Positions 48,311 through 60,993 of a stretch of 64,000 nucleotides of DNA are shown piece after piece. Numbering within the stretch: the first letter of the stretch is position 1; each line of letters starts with the position of its first letter. The notes under the pieces were generated by a model, which saw only the letters and a list, made by a program, of their open reading frames with translations, did no database searches and was not told the DNA's origin. The position numbers and the translations under genes were made by a program. This DNA comes from Cephalopachus bancanus. Lineage: Eukaryota > Chordata > Mammalia > Primates > Tarsiidae. The DNA lies in NCBI GenBank assembly GCA_027257055.1, contig JAPVLO010000019.1, forward strand, positions 12,481,001-12,545,000. The letters are read 5' to 3'.

Positions 48311-49650
48311 TATTTCATTGCATACTTGACAGTTTGGTGAATGGGACATGTATAGTTTTTGCAGAATATTTTTTAAATGAATAAAATAAAATGGGTAGGA
48401 TTAGAAAAGATAATCATTGCAATATTAAAGTATAAAAATGGGATATAGTAATAGTTTCATGAAGGCATTTTTTAAACAAGGATCAACTGACAGGTCTGAT
48501 AACCATTAATAGCCATTCATAATAATTAACATAATTATTTATGTTAAAAAGTGTAAGTCTCAAACGAAGAAACAACAGATCATATTCAATGATAACTGTT
48601 ATTTATGAATGTTGGGCACATTGGTGTTTATTTTGTTAGTCTTTGTATTTTTCTAAATGAAAATAGCTCTTAAAAATCTCAAAATAATGATTATAATAAG
48701 AAAATACTTTATCATAGTTATTATAATTAAATCAGGTTACTGATTGAAACAGGGATTAACTGCTGTCATTTGTTCTGGGTACATATGGGTTACTCAAGTA
48801 CATAATTACAAAATTGATATTTTGTAATTAATGCAAAGTGTTCTTTGTTTTTTGCTTTTCCATTTAGAATGTAAAAATAAGAATTTGAACAGTGGTTTAT
48901 ATTTATGGTAGCAGAATGTAAACTCCCAGAATGCTGTTAGGACTATGGTACTTGCAGTAACTTAATAGCCCTAAGTTTGTCCACTTTTGGCATCTTTATC
49001 ACCAGAAAAGCTCAAAATTTTATCTTACTAGACCCAGGAAAATGGTTTTATTTGTTGAGCTTATATTGGTTTCTTGTATCTCCTCTCTAATAGTTCACTA
49101 AATTAAATTTGAAATATCTGAGATTGCTTTCTTCAGGTTCTTAGTAAAAAGATACAGAAAACTCTGGTTATTGAAGAACTTCTGATACTCCAGGTCATTT
49201 TTACTGAAATAAACTAAGGTGTTAGTCAATAAAGATGAATGTAGCAGTAACTGTGCAAGTTAGAATATAATGAAACATCCTCATTTTCTCAAATAGTGAC
49301 CCGACTCAAAAGTAAGGATTAGATTGAAGTGAAGTGAGTGTAGCTACCAAAAGAGTGGAATCAGTCAATAGGTGGGAAGATTAGTACAGGAAGAGCAAAG
49401 AGGCAGACAGTAGCCTCGATGCCAGTACCTGGCTGTGTTTTACATTTCTTTCCAGAGGAATTAAAATTTCTTGTGTTTTAGCTTCGTTTTTGTATTTTTC
49501 TTTCATTGTCTCTTTCTAACTGGCAATAACTGTTTTCTTGCTTATAAAGAAATTAAGGTAAACATTTCACATCATATAGAAATTTATAAAGTGAAATAAA
49601 CATACCTCTGTAATTGTCACTTCTAGAAATAAACCATTATTAGTGGGCTC
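48311..49650. other. Intron, unassigned
   Basis: No gene recognised. Contains a perfect 12-bp-arm hairpin at 48803-48830 (TAATTACAAAAT, loop TGAT). Confidence 0.35.
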
Positions 49651-49652
49651 TA

Positions 49653-49800
49653 CAGCTGACCCATGAACAGCATGAATTTGAACTGCATAGGTCCATTTAT
49701 TTGTGGCTTTATTCAAATGAATATATTGTAAAAGTTTTGGAGATTTCCAACAATTTGAAAAAAATCTTAGATGAGCAGTGTAGCCTAGAAATAGGTTAAA
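49653..49800. mobile_element. Tigger-type MITE fragment
   Basis: After a TA at 49651-49652: 'cagctgacccatgaacagca', 'tttgaactgcataggtccat', 'tttggagatttccaacaatt'. Landmarks of a pogo-related MITE. The far end is not clear. Confidence 0.65.
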
Positions 49801-50210
49801 AAGAAGAATTAAATTAAAAAGCTGCAAATATTGCTTTCAAAATTTTTGCAATTATTTACAAATTGCAAAATATTTGCAATTATAAACAGTGCTATAGTGA
49901 ATATCCTTTTACATAAGCATGTTTTTTGTCTGATTTTTTTTTTTAGGATAAATTCCTAGAAATGTTATTGCTGTATAAAAGATGTACACATTTTAAATTT
50001 TATGTGTTACTAATGTGTCCACTTGAATGATTTATCATTGTATTCCATACTGTGTTCCTTGATATGGTTTTAAAGTTAAAGACTGTTTTCCAGTGGTATT
50101 TTTAATAAGGCATATTACATTTATATATTATGTGAAATTCAATGTCATATAATATGTAAATGTATTTTGCTCTTTTTGCCTGCTGAATATTAGCACTAAA
50201 TATGGTTTCT

Positions 50211-50510
50211 GGCTGGGCTTGGTGGCTCAGCCTGTAATCCCAGTGCTTTGGGAGGCCGAGGTGAGTGGATTGCCTGAGCCCGCGGGTTCGAGACCCTTCT
50301 GGGCAACTTGGCAAGACCTCATCTTTACAATAAATCAAAAAATCAGCCGGGCGTGGTAGCGCGTGCCTATAATTCTGGCTACTCGGAAGGCTGAGGCGGA
50401 AGGATCACTGGAGCCCAGCAGGTTGAGGCTGTGGTGGCCGGGAGTGGCCACTGCACTCTAGTCTGGGCGACAGAGTGAGACTCCAACTCAAAACAAACAA
50501 ACAAACAAAC
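50211..50510 (+). repeat. Alu-type SINE
   Basis: Sense Alu with a (CAAA)n tail. Exact duplication ATGGTTTCT at 50202-50210 and 50511-50519. Confidence 0.95.
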
Positions 50511-50724
50511 ATGGTTTCTTATGTTCAAACTACCTATGAGTTTTAATGATCAACTTCTGCTGTGGGTTGAACATAATCTCTGATCATGTTTTAGAAAGGG
50601 TAATTCTCTTGTCCCAAGTGGACACATTTGGACCAAGGAAATAGGTCAACCATGAGTGAGCTGTATTAATTATATTTGTGCATTTTAAATAAATTGCTTC
50701 ATTACTTAATTAGTTATACAAATA

Positions 50725-51264
50725 TTTGTTCATGAGGCAGGCCCGGCTGATCACTGGAGACACAGTGATCAACCTCAGAGGTGCTGAATTCACCCCTCAG
50801 TCTCTGGGAGTAGCTCCCCTGTTCACATGGGTAGGCCGAAGCATGTCTCTGCATGGCTACCAGGTCGAAATCAGTAGGGGCGTCTCTGTTTGTTGTCCTG
50901 CAGTGGGACTTGGTGACTAGTTCTCCGGCGTATTTCTCCGCTGCCAACATCCTATCTGGCTGAGGTTGTGTTGGTGAGCAGCACGGGCAGCAGCTGTTTT
51001 TCACTGCTTCTTCCCAGTAGGGTGGCAGGGATGGCGCCTGCATCTGGGCCATGGATCACGCTGGGATCTGAGTAACTGGGTGAGGCAACCGCCTCAGCTG
51101 GTGAGCTCAGGCTTGCTTGTTTCCGTGTCCCCACTTTGTCAGACACTCGTACACCTACTTGCTGACACATTTACATGCATAGTTGCACTGCGCACACTCA
51201 TTTATAAGGATAAGGAGAGACACACAGACTCAGACCGATTCTGTCACCATCTTGGAATCCCCCC
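50725..51264 (-). mobile_element. Isolated L1 5'UTR-like segment
   Basis: A GC- and CpG-rich island of about 540 bp in AT-rich DNA. On the minus strand it starts GGGGGGATTCCAAGATGGTG, a G-rich L1-like 5' end with the YY1-type CAAGATGG motif about 11 bases in. It then continues with L1-5'UTR-like composition and stops near 50725 without ORF1, ORF2, 3'UTR or A tail. Assignment rests on the 5' end signature and composition. Confidence 0.5.
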
Positions 51265-53280
51265 AGTCCATCTTTTTAAAAGCCATTTTAAAGTAAGTCG
51301 AATTATAAGTATCCTTCCCCCCTTGAACATGTATAGCATTAACTAATGTTTTAAACAACACTATTTCAATTAAAGCCTATATTGATTGACTGTATGCTCT
51401 GAGAATGTGAAGATTTTGTTCTTTTACATTTTATCCCCAATTCACTTTCCCGTCACAAAATATTGTTTCTTTGTCTAATTATGGCACAGAATATGTTATA
51501 AATTTTCAGTAACCCATAGCTTACCTAAACTGAAATACTTTTTGACAGAGTAAGAGGATGCTATTGATAACCGTGCAGGGGTAGGTAGTACAATCTGGAG
51601 TTTCTTAGGCAAACCAGGATGGTAAGATTGTTTATAACCATAATTGGAAGAGTCTTTAAATCTTGGTTTGATATTTAAGTGTACTTGCATTTAATAAACA
51701 CTGTACTTAACATTTAGTCCTTTATAATAGCTTCTTCAGTTTCTGAGTTTTTAATTTTGATTCACCTCTTGACTGAATTTTATCCATAGCTTATCTTTTC
51801 CTAAGTTCTTTATTTTGATTAATCACATAATTAAATTTTGTCAAGTAGTTAACCCCCCTTTTCCATGAGGGTGTAATGTGTACTGAATTTCTTAAGTTTT
51901 GCCTGATATATTAGCTTATATTATATTTGCCTTTTTATAAATAATACATTGTAATATGAAGTGGGTTATAGGAATACATTGAACAATAGTTGGGACATCT
52001 GCATTCCTCTCCTGGTGGGTACATGAAGTTAGAATGTTGTGTCTAATGTTATTCAAAGTCTTCTGTGTAAAGTTCTATGTAAGAGGATTCTATGGAGATT
52101 TTGTTGCCTCTGTCAGTAGTTGCATGTTCAAGTTAGCTGTGATAATTTTAACAGTATACCTTTTATACAAAATAACCAAAGGAAATCTTTTGTTCTAACC
52201 AAAAAACTTGACTTGGTCTTGATATTTGGAAGTAATTTTGTAAACCAAATCCTATTTAAGTTTATGGGGAAAAGCACTGGAAAACTTTTTAAGTACATTT
52301 AAAACTTTGGTGTTGACTTGTTTTCTATTGAATTCTATTTAATTTTTCTTACTTTTAATAATTTAACCATTACCTATTTTACTGATTAGTTTGTGTGATT
52401 TAACAACTTGGTGAAAAAAAAAATCTCACAATTCTGTAATTTATGAGTAGTTATTATTTTTTTCCTTTGTATTCTTGTAGTAAATGCTTCTTCAACTGTG
52501 GCACTTAAAATATTGCCATAAATAGTGAGGAGTTATACATGGTGACTTCTACAGCAGTGCAGATTATTTCATGATATATGTATTATTGTAATACTGTACC
52601 TGCTAGACTTGTTTACATAGTAATGACCATCTTGCCTGAATCTGTTCCCAAGAGAGGAAGAACAGGTGGTTATGTACAGCTGTAAGTAGATTTTCTTCTC
52701 TGCTCTTAGCACCTGTTGTCATTTTTTGTATCTGGTACCTGTTTAAAATGGAATATTTATTTATAAATAAATGTCCAACAGAAGGAAATGAAAGAGTTCA
52801 AGGAAGATGATGACAGAAGCTAATGCAGTGGTGGAATAAAATGGGTTGCTTATGTAGCCCATTTTATGACTGACTTATTAAAATTACATCATATTTTGAT
52901 CTGTCAGAGAAAATATGATCCCTATTCTTCTGATGTTATTTCTTGACAGGAGGGTGTTGTACTTAAGCAATTTTACAGTGAAAAATATTCATGAGGATAA
53001 GGCACATCAATGAAAAAACAAAAAACAAAACTTTTCACTTTGTACTAAAAATGAAACAGAATAACTCCCAATACTAATAAAAGACCATTTCAACTATTTA
53101 TATGGCTTATCTTTATCAACACACATATACTTCTGTGTAATTATAATTTTGTGTAAACATGTTACCTTTGATCTATCTACTTACAGTTATGATAGAATTT
53201 TTTTTACTAGTCACCAACCATGTATCATTTTGGTCTCTAATTTGTTGTAGTAATATGCTTTTTATTTCCTAGCTATATTT
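51265..53280. other. Intron, unassigned
   Basis: Two kilobases of AT-rich sequence without recognised genes or repeats. Confidence 0.35.
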
Positions 53281-53289
53281 ATTTTATTT

Positions 53290-53580
53290 TTTATTTTTTT
53301 TTGAGTTGGAGTCTCACTCTGTCACCCAGACTGGAGTGCAGTGGCATGCTCCCGGCCACCGCAGCCTCGACCTGCTGGGCTCCAGCGATCCTTCCACCTC
53401 AGCCTTCCGAGTAGCTGTAACTACAGGCACGTGCTACCACGCCTTGCTAATTTTTGATTTATTGTAGAGATGAGGTCTTGCCAAGTTGCCCAGGCAGGTC
53501 TCGAACCCGTGAGCTCAGGCAATCCACTCACCTCAGCCTCCCAAAGCACTGGGATCACAGGCTGAGCCACCGAGCCCGGC
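53290..53580 (-). repeat. Alu-type SINE
   Basis: Full-length antisense Alu. Approximate duplication GCTATATTTATTTT / GCTATTTTTATTTT at 53272 and 53582. Confidence 0.95.
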
Positions 53581-54496
53581 TGCTATTTTTATTTTTATTG
53601 TTGTTAATCACGTAACTATGTTAAGAATTTTTCTTTTGACATTTTTAGGCTATATTAAGAAAAGTTTAGTAAATTATTAAAATTCGTTTAATGTATTTCC
53701 ATCATTGTTTTTTTGTAGAGTTTTCCATTTTAGGCATGAGGTTTATTTTATAGTATACCTTGAAATCCATGCAATTTCATATTTCATTGATCTAAATTTT
53801 GTAATTACCAACAGTATCAAATACAAAATGTTTAAAAATACTGTGTGATGTTTTCTGATATGTTTTCTCTGATAAAATTAAGGTATAACAGCATCTAATA
53901 TTAGAATTCTTATAATTATTTATTGCTGGGGATAATTAAGTTTCTCATGGAGCAAAAATTCTGTATTTTTTAAATGTGGAATTTATATTGGTGTGCTTCT
54001 GTGAATGCACTGCTCTTTTGTTAATTTTATGAATATGGAAGTCCTAGAAAAATTAAAATTTATATTACATCTTTGAAATATTAATTTAAAAATTGGCCAC
54101 AGTAATTCTTAAGTTTTTATGGCTATGCCAGTTATATAAACAAATATATATGCAAGTTGTGGAAACAGTTGCTTCTTTTTACTTTGAACCAGATAATTAA
54201 TAGAGCAAAGAGACTGACAAAGTGAAGTAGTATCTTTTTAAAAAATGACATTTGACTAGAGCTACGAAGTTACCAATTTCCACATTAAACATTTAAAATT
54301 TTACCAATTGTCTATTCAGTGTAGGTAATGGTAGCTTGAGGACCTATCAGGATCTAGCCATGTTCAGGATGCTTTCAGGGATACAAAGGTAGCCACAATG
54401 TGGACCTCTCCTCAGCGACAATTTCTAAGGAGAGCTCAGTTTGATAAAGCCATAATTAAAAGAGTGTTACTGGAAATATTTTTAATGAACCTCTAG
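53581..54496. other. Intron, unassigned
   Basis: AT-rich. About 54320-54440 may be an old LINE-like fragment ('gaggacctatcaggatctag'); not classified. Confidence 0.3.
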
Positions 54497-54590
54497 GAAA
54501 AGTGGGAGATCCAAACTTCACCTGTCTGATGAGCACTTAACGTATCTGATCCTGAATTGTACCCTACATCTTTAAAGTAAAAGTTAAAAA
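54497..54590 (+). mobile_element. L1 3' terminus, very short
   Basis: About 95 bp: 'tccaaacttcacctgtctga' and 'tcctgaattgtaccctacat' followed by an A-rich tail, the same 3' end as the other lineage-specific L1s. Confidence 0.75.
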
Positions 54591-55526
54591 AAATTAAGTT
54601 ATTACCTATTACATTATCTCAATTTGTTTAACCATTACAATATATTTGATCTTATACATGTTTCTCTTCTCCCTTAACCACACAGAGTTTCTCAGGCATG
54701 AACTTTTTTCACCTCAGTTTCATTCTTCACTGGGAAGTCAAATTTCATGGGCAGCATTATCTTCAACAAACCAGAAAGGACATCTAAACCTGAGAAGTTT
54801 TAACTGTGCCTTTGGAGTCTACTTCAGAGGTTCACTCATTTCCCTGGGTTAGCTCTCATGTATATAGGTGGCATAAATTTAATGAACTTCTGTTTTTCTG
54901 TTGTTAATCTGTCTGTGGTTGCAAGAAATACCGATTAAGAACTGTGAAAGATGGAGAGAAAATTATTTTACCTCCCCTACAAAAACTTTTGAGAATCCTC
55001 AGGTTATTTATTACCCACATTATAAGAGAACTAAACATTTTTTGTGTATTATCTCACAATAGTTGGTATTTTCTTTAAGACTTTTATTTTTTATCACCTC
55101 ATAGAAGCACTAAGTATGTGAGGACAAGTAGAGAGAACAACTAATTGAGGCAAGGAGCCTTATGATCGGTGGTCTTCCTGCTTCATGACTTTTAATTTTT
55201 TAAACAAAATTGATGTATGCATACTTTACATTTCAAAAAATTTACTTACTCAAGTGAACAATCAAATGATTTTTAGTTACTTTATTGAGTGGTACAACCG
55301 TCATTATAAATCAGTTTTAGAGCACTCATGTCCATTTATAGTTAATCCCTATTTCTATACAGGCCCAGGCAACAATTTATCTACTTCTTGTCTCTATTTT
55401 TTTCCTAGACATTTTATACAAATGGAATCATACAACATGTGGTCTCGTGTCCAGTTTCTTTCAGTGAACATGTTTTTGAGGTTCAACCGTGTTGTTGCAA
55501 TGATCAGAATTTGGTTTGGTTTGGTT
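54591..55526. other. Intron, unassigned
   Basis: No gene recognised. 55200-55500 has old-L1-like words ('tttatacaaatggaatcata', 'tctttcagtgaacatgtttt') in antisense, tentative. Confidence 0.3.
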
Positions 55527-55804
55527 ACGTATTTATGTATTTATGTATGTATGTATCTATGCATATATGTATGTATGTCAGAGTCTCCTCTTGGGCTTAT
55601 TGTAACTTTGGCTTCCTGAACTCAGGCAAACTGTCTGCCTCAGCTGCTCACGTAGCTGGGACTACAGGTGTGTGCCATCATTCCTGGCTAACATTTGTAG
55701 AGATGAGGTCTCACTATGTTGCTCAGGCTTGTCTGAAACTCCTGGGCTCAGCCTCATTCTCCCAAAGTGCTAGGGTTATAGGCAAGTACCACTGTGCCCA
55801 GCCT
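55527..55804 (-). repeat. Old Alu-type SINE with TATG tail
   Basis: Tail converted to a (TATG)n run at about 55530-55580, then a degraded antisense Alu with AluJ-like left monomer ('cctgggctcagcctcattct'). Confidence 0.8.
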
Positions 55805-56079
55805 GTTTCTTTTTATTTCCCAGCTGTGTTCCATTGTATGGATATACCACACACCCGTTTAATAGTTGGTAGACATTTACATTTTCATGGTATTTACATT
55901 TAAGATCTTGCTTCTGCAAATTTGTAAATTTCTTTGAACATGACATAGTAACTTATGAACTGCCAAATTCTGTTTCCTAATATGTGTCACATATAGTTTA
56001 TATGTGAAACAGACTTCTTGGGTTAGAATTGCAACTTCTAATTTAGTCTTTATATGCATTGAAATTATAGAAATATAGT

Positions 56080-56935
56080 AAATCAGACCATTATTAAAAA
56101 GACAAACAACATGCTGACAAGGATGCAGAAAAAAAAGAACTCTATAAACTGTTGGTGGGAATGTAAATTAGTACAGCCATCATGAAAAACAGTTTGGAGG
56201 TTTCTCATAAAACTAAAATTCAGAACAGCCATACACTTCAACTCCACTATTGGATATTTTATCCAAAAGAAAGGAAATCATATCAAAGATATACTTGCAC
56301 CATTGAGTTCATTGTAGCACTATTCACGATACCCAAGATAAGAGAATCAACCTAAGTGGCCATCACAGTAGAAAAAACAAAAAAAAAGTTGTGTATATGC
56401 ACTGTGGAATACTATTCATCCCTAAGAAAGAATGAAACCTTTTCATTCACTACAACGTGGGTGTGTCTAGAATACATTAAGTAAAATAAATCAGACATAG
56501 AAAGATACACATGTTCTCACTCATGTGGGAACTAAAAATATTGAGCTCATAGAAGTAGAGAATAGAATTATGGTTATTAGAGAATGGGAAATGTTAGGGG
56601 GAGGGGAGAATAGGAATAGTTTGGTTTAAGCCTACTAAATCACAGCTAGATAGATGAAATAAGCTTTAGTGTTATATAGCAGTGTAGACTGAATATAGTT
56701 AACACTAATTTATTGTATATGTTTAAAAAAAAAAGTAGAAGAGAGGATTTCAGATGTCCACAGCACAAATAAGTGATGTTTGAGATGATGGATATACTGA
56801 TTACCCTAATGTAATCATTACACAATGTTTATGTGTAGACATTGTATATACATGAATGAAATACCACTCTGTACACCATATATATGTACAGTTATTACAT
56901 ATCAGCTAAAAACAAAAGGAAAAAATATAGTATAC
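56080..56935 (+). mobile_element. L1 3' end (older subfamily)
   Basis: Sense ORF2 end and 3'UTR: 'ctgttggtgggaatgtaaat', 'cactattggatattttatcc', 'cacatgttctcactcatgtg', 'gatgatggatatactgatta', 'gaaataccactctgtacacc'. All frames broken. Confidence 0.9.
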
Positions 56936-56994
56936 TTACAGACTAAAATATTGTTAGGTAATATAGAAATGTGTTAGATTCATAAGTACTGAAA

Positions 56995-57265
56995 TTAAAA
57001 AATGAAAAGAGTTTGGTTAATGGGTACAAACATACAGTTAGGTAGAAGGAATAAATTCTAATGTTTGATAGCAGAGTAGGGTGACTATAGTTAATAACAA
57101 TGAATTCTGTATTTCAAAATAACTGGAAAAGGGGATTCCAAATGTTTCCAAAGAAATGATAAATATGATGAATACCCAAATACCCTGACTTGATCATTGC
57201 TCATTTTATGCTTGCAACAAAGTAACATATGTTCCCATAGACATGTGCCAGTATTTATCTATCAA
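56995..57265 (+). mobile_element. Second L1 3'UTR fragment (older subfamily)
   Basis: 'ggttaatgggtacaaacata', 'agtagggtgactatagttaa', 'gtaacatatgttcccataga'. It is sense L1 3'UTR sequence arranged as a second copy after the previous element's end. Confidence 0.8.
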
Positions 57266-57474
57266 TAGTAATTTGTAAAGCAGTGTACTGAATATGTATA
57301 AAACATGTTCCCATTTCTCTGGAAGGTACAATTTTAGAACATCCTTACATTCATATTAACTTTTATGATAGCTGATTCTTTCACAAAAATAAAACATTTT
57401 TGTATAAAAAGAAATGTACAACTAGTCTGTTTGATCTCTTCTTACATTATCTCCTAAGTAAAAAATCTAATTCT

Positions 57475-57769
57475 TGACCAGACGTGGTGACTTAAGCCTG
57501 TAATCCCAGCACTTTAGGAGACCAAGGTGAGGGTATTGCCAGAGCCCACAGGTTTGAGAGCAGCCTGCATAACTTGGTGAGAACTCATCTCTACAATAAA
57601 TAAAAAAAGTAGCCAGGCGTGGTAGTGCATGCCTGTAGTTCCGGCTACTTGGAAGGCTGAGGTGGAAGGATCGCCAGAGCCCAGCAGGTTGACGCCAGGG
57701 TGGTCGTGAGTGTGCCACTGCACTCCAGCCTGGGCCACAGAGTGAGACTCCAACTCAAAAAAAAAAAAG
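57475..57769 (+). repeat. Alu-type SINE
   Basis: Sense Alu, moderately diverged, ending in an A12GA6-type tail. Confidence 0.93.
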
Positions 57770-58411
57770 AAAAAAATCCAGTCCTTTATTCTCCTTAACC
57801 ACGTGCTCGAAATTTACTTTTAATGTTTATTATGTGCTTCAAGCGTGTTGTTCATATATTGGCACTTTAAAAATACACTCCTCAGTATTAGCTTAAAATT
57901 TTTAAGCAACTAGAAACTTCTTGCTAACTTGTTTATCTGGCATAGTTTTTGCCATTGATGAAATATGCTTGCAAATAATTACTTTCTAGGCCAAGTCAGG
58001 GAATTAAATTGAGAACTTCTGTAACAAACTCTCACTGTGTAGAAAAGTCTACTTTTGTTTAAATGTTTCCCCAAGTTTAAAAAAATGCTTGTGTATGTGT
58101 GTGCACATATATATGTATAATCCATGTTACAGAGAGGATAGTATAATAATTAACTGTAGAAAAGTTGAGTTTGCTTCTATATTTGACTGCATATTTGATT
58201 TTGAGTAAGTAATTTCTGTTCCTTTATATATATATTTTTTCTCTGTAGAATAAGGTGGTAGGTATGACACCTGATGTGTTGTAGAATGAATATACCTAGT
58301 ATGGTACCTGACACATTGGAAATACTCAGTAAATATGTATTCATTTTCTTTAATTTCGAGCTTTTTATTATGGTGCACATGATGGTGCTACACTTTTAAA
58401 ATAAACTTGAT
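57770..58411. other. Intron, unassigned
   Basis: AT-rich sequence. A MIR-like stretch ('atggtacctgacacattgga') lies near 58300-58340. Confidence 0.35.
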
Positions 58412-58684
58412 TGCCAGGCCTGTGGCTCAAGCCTATAATCCCAGCACTTTGAGAAGTGGAGGCGAGAGGATTGCCTTAGCTTAGGGGTTCCAGACCTCGT
58501 CTCTATAGCAAATCAAAAAATGTGCCTGGCATGGCGGCACTTTCCTGTGGTTCCAGCTTGGAAGGCTGAGGTAGAAGGATCAACTGAGCCCAGTACGTCG
58601 AGGCTGTGGTGACCTTGAGCATGACATTGCACTCCAGTCTGGGCAACAGAGTAAGACTCTGATTCAAAACAAACAAACAAAAAC
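58412..58684 (+). repeat. Alu-type SINE, with small deletions
   Basis: Sense Alu with (CAAA)n tail. Missing about 25 bases around the left-monomer 'gggcaacttggtgag' block. Confidence 0.9.
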
Positions 58685-59330
58685 TCAATTACTATACTTT
58701 TTGTTATGAATGTGGTAGTTGTTATTGTCTGACTCTTCATCAGTGATTATATATTGACATTAATGAAGTGGAAAGACTAGGATTTTAATTTGGCTTAGGT
58801 AGTTAATTCCCTTTGTCTATAAAGGTCATTTATGTAGTTAATTGTTTGTATACTTTGTAATGTTCAATTGTGTTTCTAGTATGTACAGATAATAAAATTC
58901 AGAAATGGTGTGTTAAAGGTGTGTATCTTAGAGTAATTTCAGGTGCCTTTGACAGTTGGATTACTGGCTTTAAAATGGAAAAATTGCTTGAGGCAAGAGC
59001 TATAGAAATGGATTACTATGTTCCTTATGAGTGGAAAGTGGAATAAAAGTAGATAAATCTATAGGAATAGATTCAGAAAAGAAAAAAAATGAGAGATCTT
59101 GTTATTTTTTGCCTTGGCAGTAGTGACTGATTTCTATTTGAGAAGCTTGTATTTTTATATATTTTTATATAAAATTTGTTTTACTCTTAGAAATTTGCAT
59201 ATTAATACATGTTTTTGAAAGTTGATCTGTTTTACTGAATTTAAAATAAATGTTAAAACTACCAAGCTCAATTGGAACTGTTTTTGTTTCTCCTCTGTCA
59301 GTATGTTGTTGTAGGTAGAATTTAGAAATA
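58685..59330. other. Intron, unassigned
   Basis: AT-rich sequence; nothing recognised. Confidence 0.35.
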
Positions 59331-59890
59331 CGAGGGGGACCCATAAAAAACTGGAATTATTTTTTATAGTCCAGGCTTCCCCCACTAGGTAGTTGTTCTA
59401 GGAACTTATTGGCATCAGTGTATCAGCTAGTGTTGTTTTGAGAGTCTGTGTTTGGCTTCAGTGAATTAGTTTTTTTGGGAGATTCTTTCAACATGTTTGC
59501 CTGTTTCAGATGGGTTGTTTACGAGTGCACCTGCCCACACCACCCTGAGTGTTCAGCAGTTTTAGACCAAAAATGGCATGACACTCGTGCTTTACCCTTT
59601 GTATTCACCTGGTCTTGCTCCAAGTGACTTTTTATTTTTTAGTTTCTGTGAATGAAAAAAGTCCTCAAAGGGAAATGCTTTGCTGATGTGCAAGAAGTGA
59701 AACAAAAAAAGGCAAAAGCACTAAAAGGCATCAAAATGATGAGTTCAAAAACTGTTTTGAACAGTAGAAAAAGCATCTTGGTAGGCGCATTGCATCAAAT
59801 GGAGAATACTTTGAAGGTGACTGAAATGCAAACATGTAAGAGTAAGTACACAATTTTTATAAATTTCAAATTTTTTTGGTTCTCCCCTCG
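59331..59890 (+). mobile_element. Mariner element, internally deleted derivative (copy 2)
   Basis: 560 bp starting CGAGGGGGAC after a TA and ending TCTCCCCTCG, imperfect inverted ends. It has the same arrangement as 20729-21299: 5' untranslated part, then only the C-terminal transposase region. The latter is best seen in the frame at 59652-59900 (MKKVLKGK, then a basic ALKGIK segment). Catalytic N-terminal and central parts are missing and the frame is broken. Confidence 0.82.
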
Positions 59891-60009
59891 CCCTCCTTGA
59901 ATTTTTTGTTTTAAAATTTTTAATTTAAGAAGAGTAGAACTCCTGTTGTCACACTGCTTTGACATCTGTTAAGTCCTGTAGACTTTTCAAAATATAGGAC
60001 TACAGAGAT

Positions 60010-60240
60010 GATAAAACATGATTCTTGCCCTTGAGAAACTCATGGTATAGTAGGGGAGGCAGTTATACAGATAAATCATGATACAATGTGGTAGGTGGTC
60101 TCAGAGAGGTTTCTGTAGAGTAGGCACTGGCAGTACTTAGGCGATTTTATGAAAGGATCCCTAAATGTGGATATTTAAGTTGTGTCCTTTAGGACAAGGA
60201 CAGATGCACTTAGGTAACAATAATGGAAGACAGATGGGAT
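60010..60240 (+). repeat. Ancient LINE-like repeat fragment
   Basis: 'cccttgagaaactcatggta', 'aatgtggtaggtggtctcag' and 'ggtaacaataatggaagaca' follow the order of an old mammalian dispersed repeat. Family not named. Confidence 0.4.
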
Positions 60241-60321
60241 AGGCCTAGTCTTTGAATAGCTAGTGCTGGACCTGGTTGTACAAAAAAGTACCATGTTTTT
60301 GAGAGTGATTAAGACATTATA

Positions 60322-60370
60322 TTATATATATATGTATATTATATATAACATATATGGCATTATACTATAT
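60322..60370. repeat. TA-rich microsatellite
   Basis: Imperfect TATA/TATG runs at the edge of a MITE-like sequence. Confidence 0.7.
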
Positions 60371-60610
60371 GTAATGGGGATACATTCTGATAAATATGTC
60401 ATTGTGTCCACATCATTAATTGTACTTACACAAGCCTAGATTATATAGCCTATGCTATGTGGTATAGCCTATTGCTTTTAGGCTACAAATCTATACAGCA
60501 TGTGACTGCACTGAATACTGTAAGCAAAGGAAACACAATCATAAGTATCTGAGTATATAATCATATCTAAACATAGAAAGGGAACAGTAAAAATATGGTA
60601 TAAAAGATAA
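60371..60610. mobile_element. Tigger-type MITE fragment
   Basis: 'ggggatacattctgataaat', 'acacaagcctagattatata', 'ggtatagcctattgctttta' and 'actgcactgaatactgtaag' match the order of a pogo-related MITE. Neither terminus is intact. Confidence 0.65.
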
Positions 60611-60993
60611 AAAATGGTACACCTGTATAGGGTACTTACCATGAATGGCACTTGCAGGATTGGAAGTTGCTCTGGGTGAGTCAACAAGTGAGTGGTGAGT
60701 GAATGTGAAGACCTAGGACCGGGGTGTCTAACATTTTTATTTTCCTGGACTGCCTTGAGTAAAAAGGAATTGTCTTGGCCACACATAAATTATATAATAT
60801 AGTTATTGTATATATATAATAAGACTTCTTTTTTATATTTTGTATTATAAAGTCTAGAAAAAAGTGAGAGCAGTATAAAACTGGTGGGAAATTTGACCTT
60901 GTTATTGTAAAATTAATCTATCATTAGCCAGTTTAATGGAATTGGTTGCAATTCTTAGTGAGTTCTCAAGGTGCTCTTTAGAAATGTTTGTTC

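Noticed and set aside
50714..51052. 112-codon minus frame with Cys/Pro-rich start
   Set aside because: Lies in the L1-5'UTR-like segment. CpG-rich non-coding DNA often stays open; no homologue recognised.
55185..55903. Two overlapping frames of about 150 codons
   Set aside because: They cross a TATG microsatellite and an antisense Alu; no protein family.
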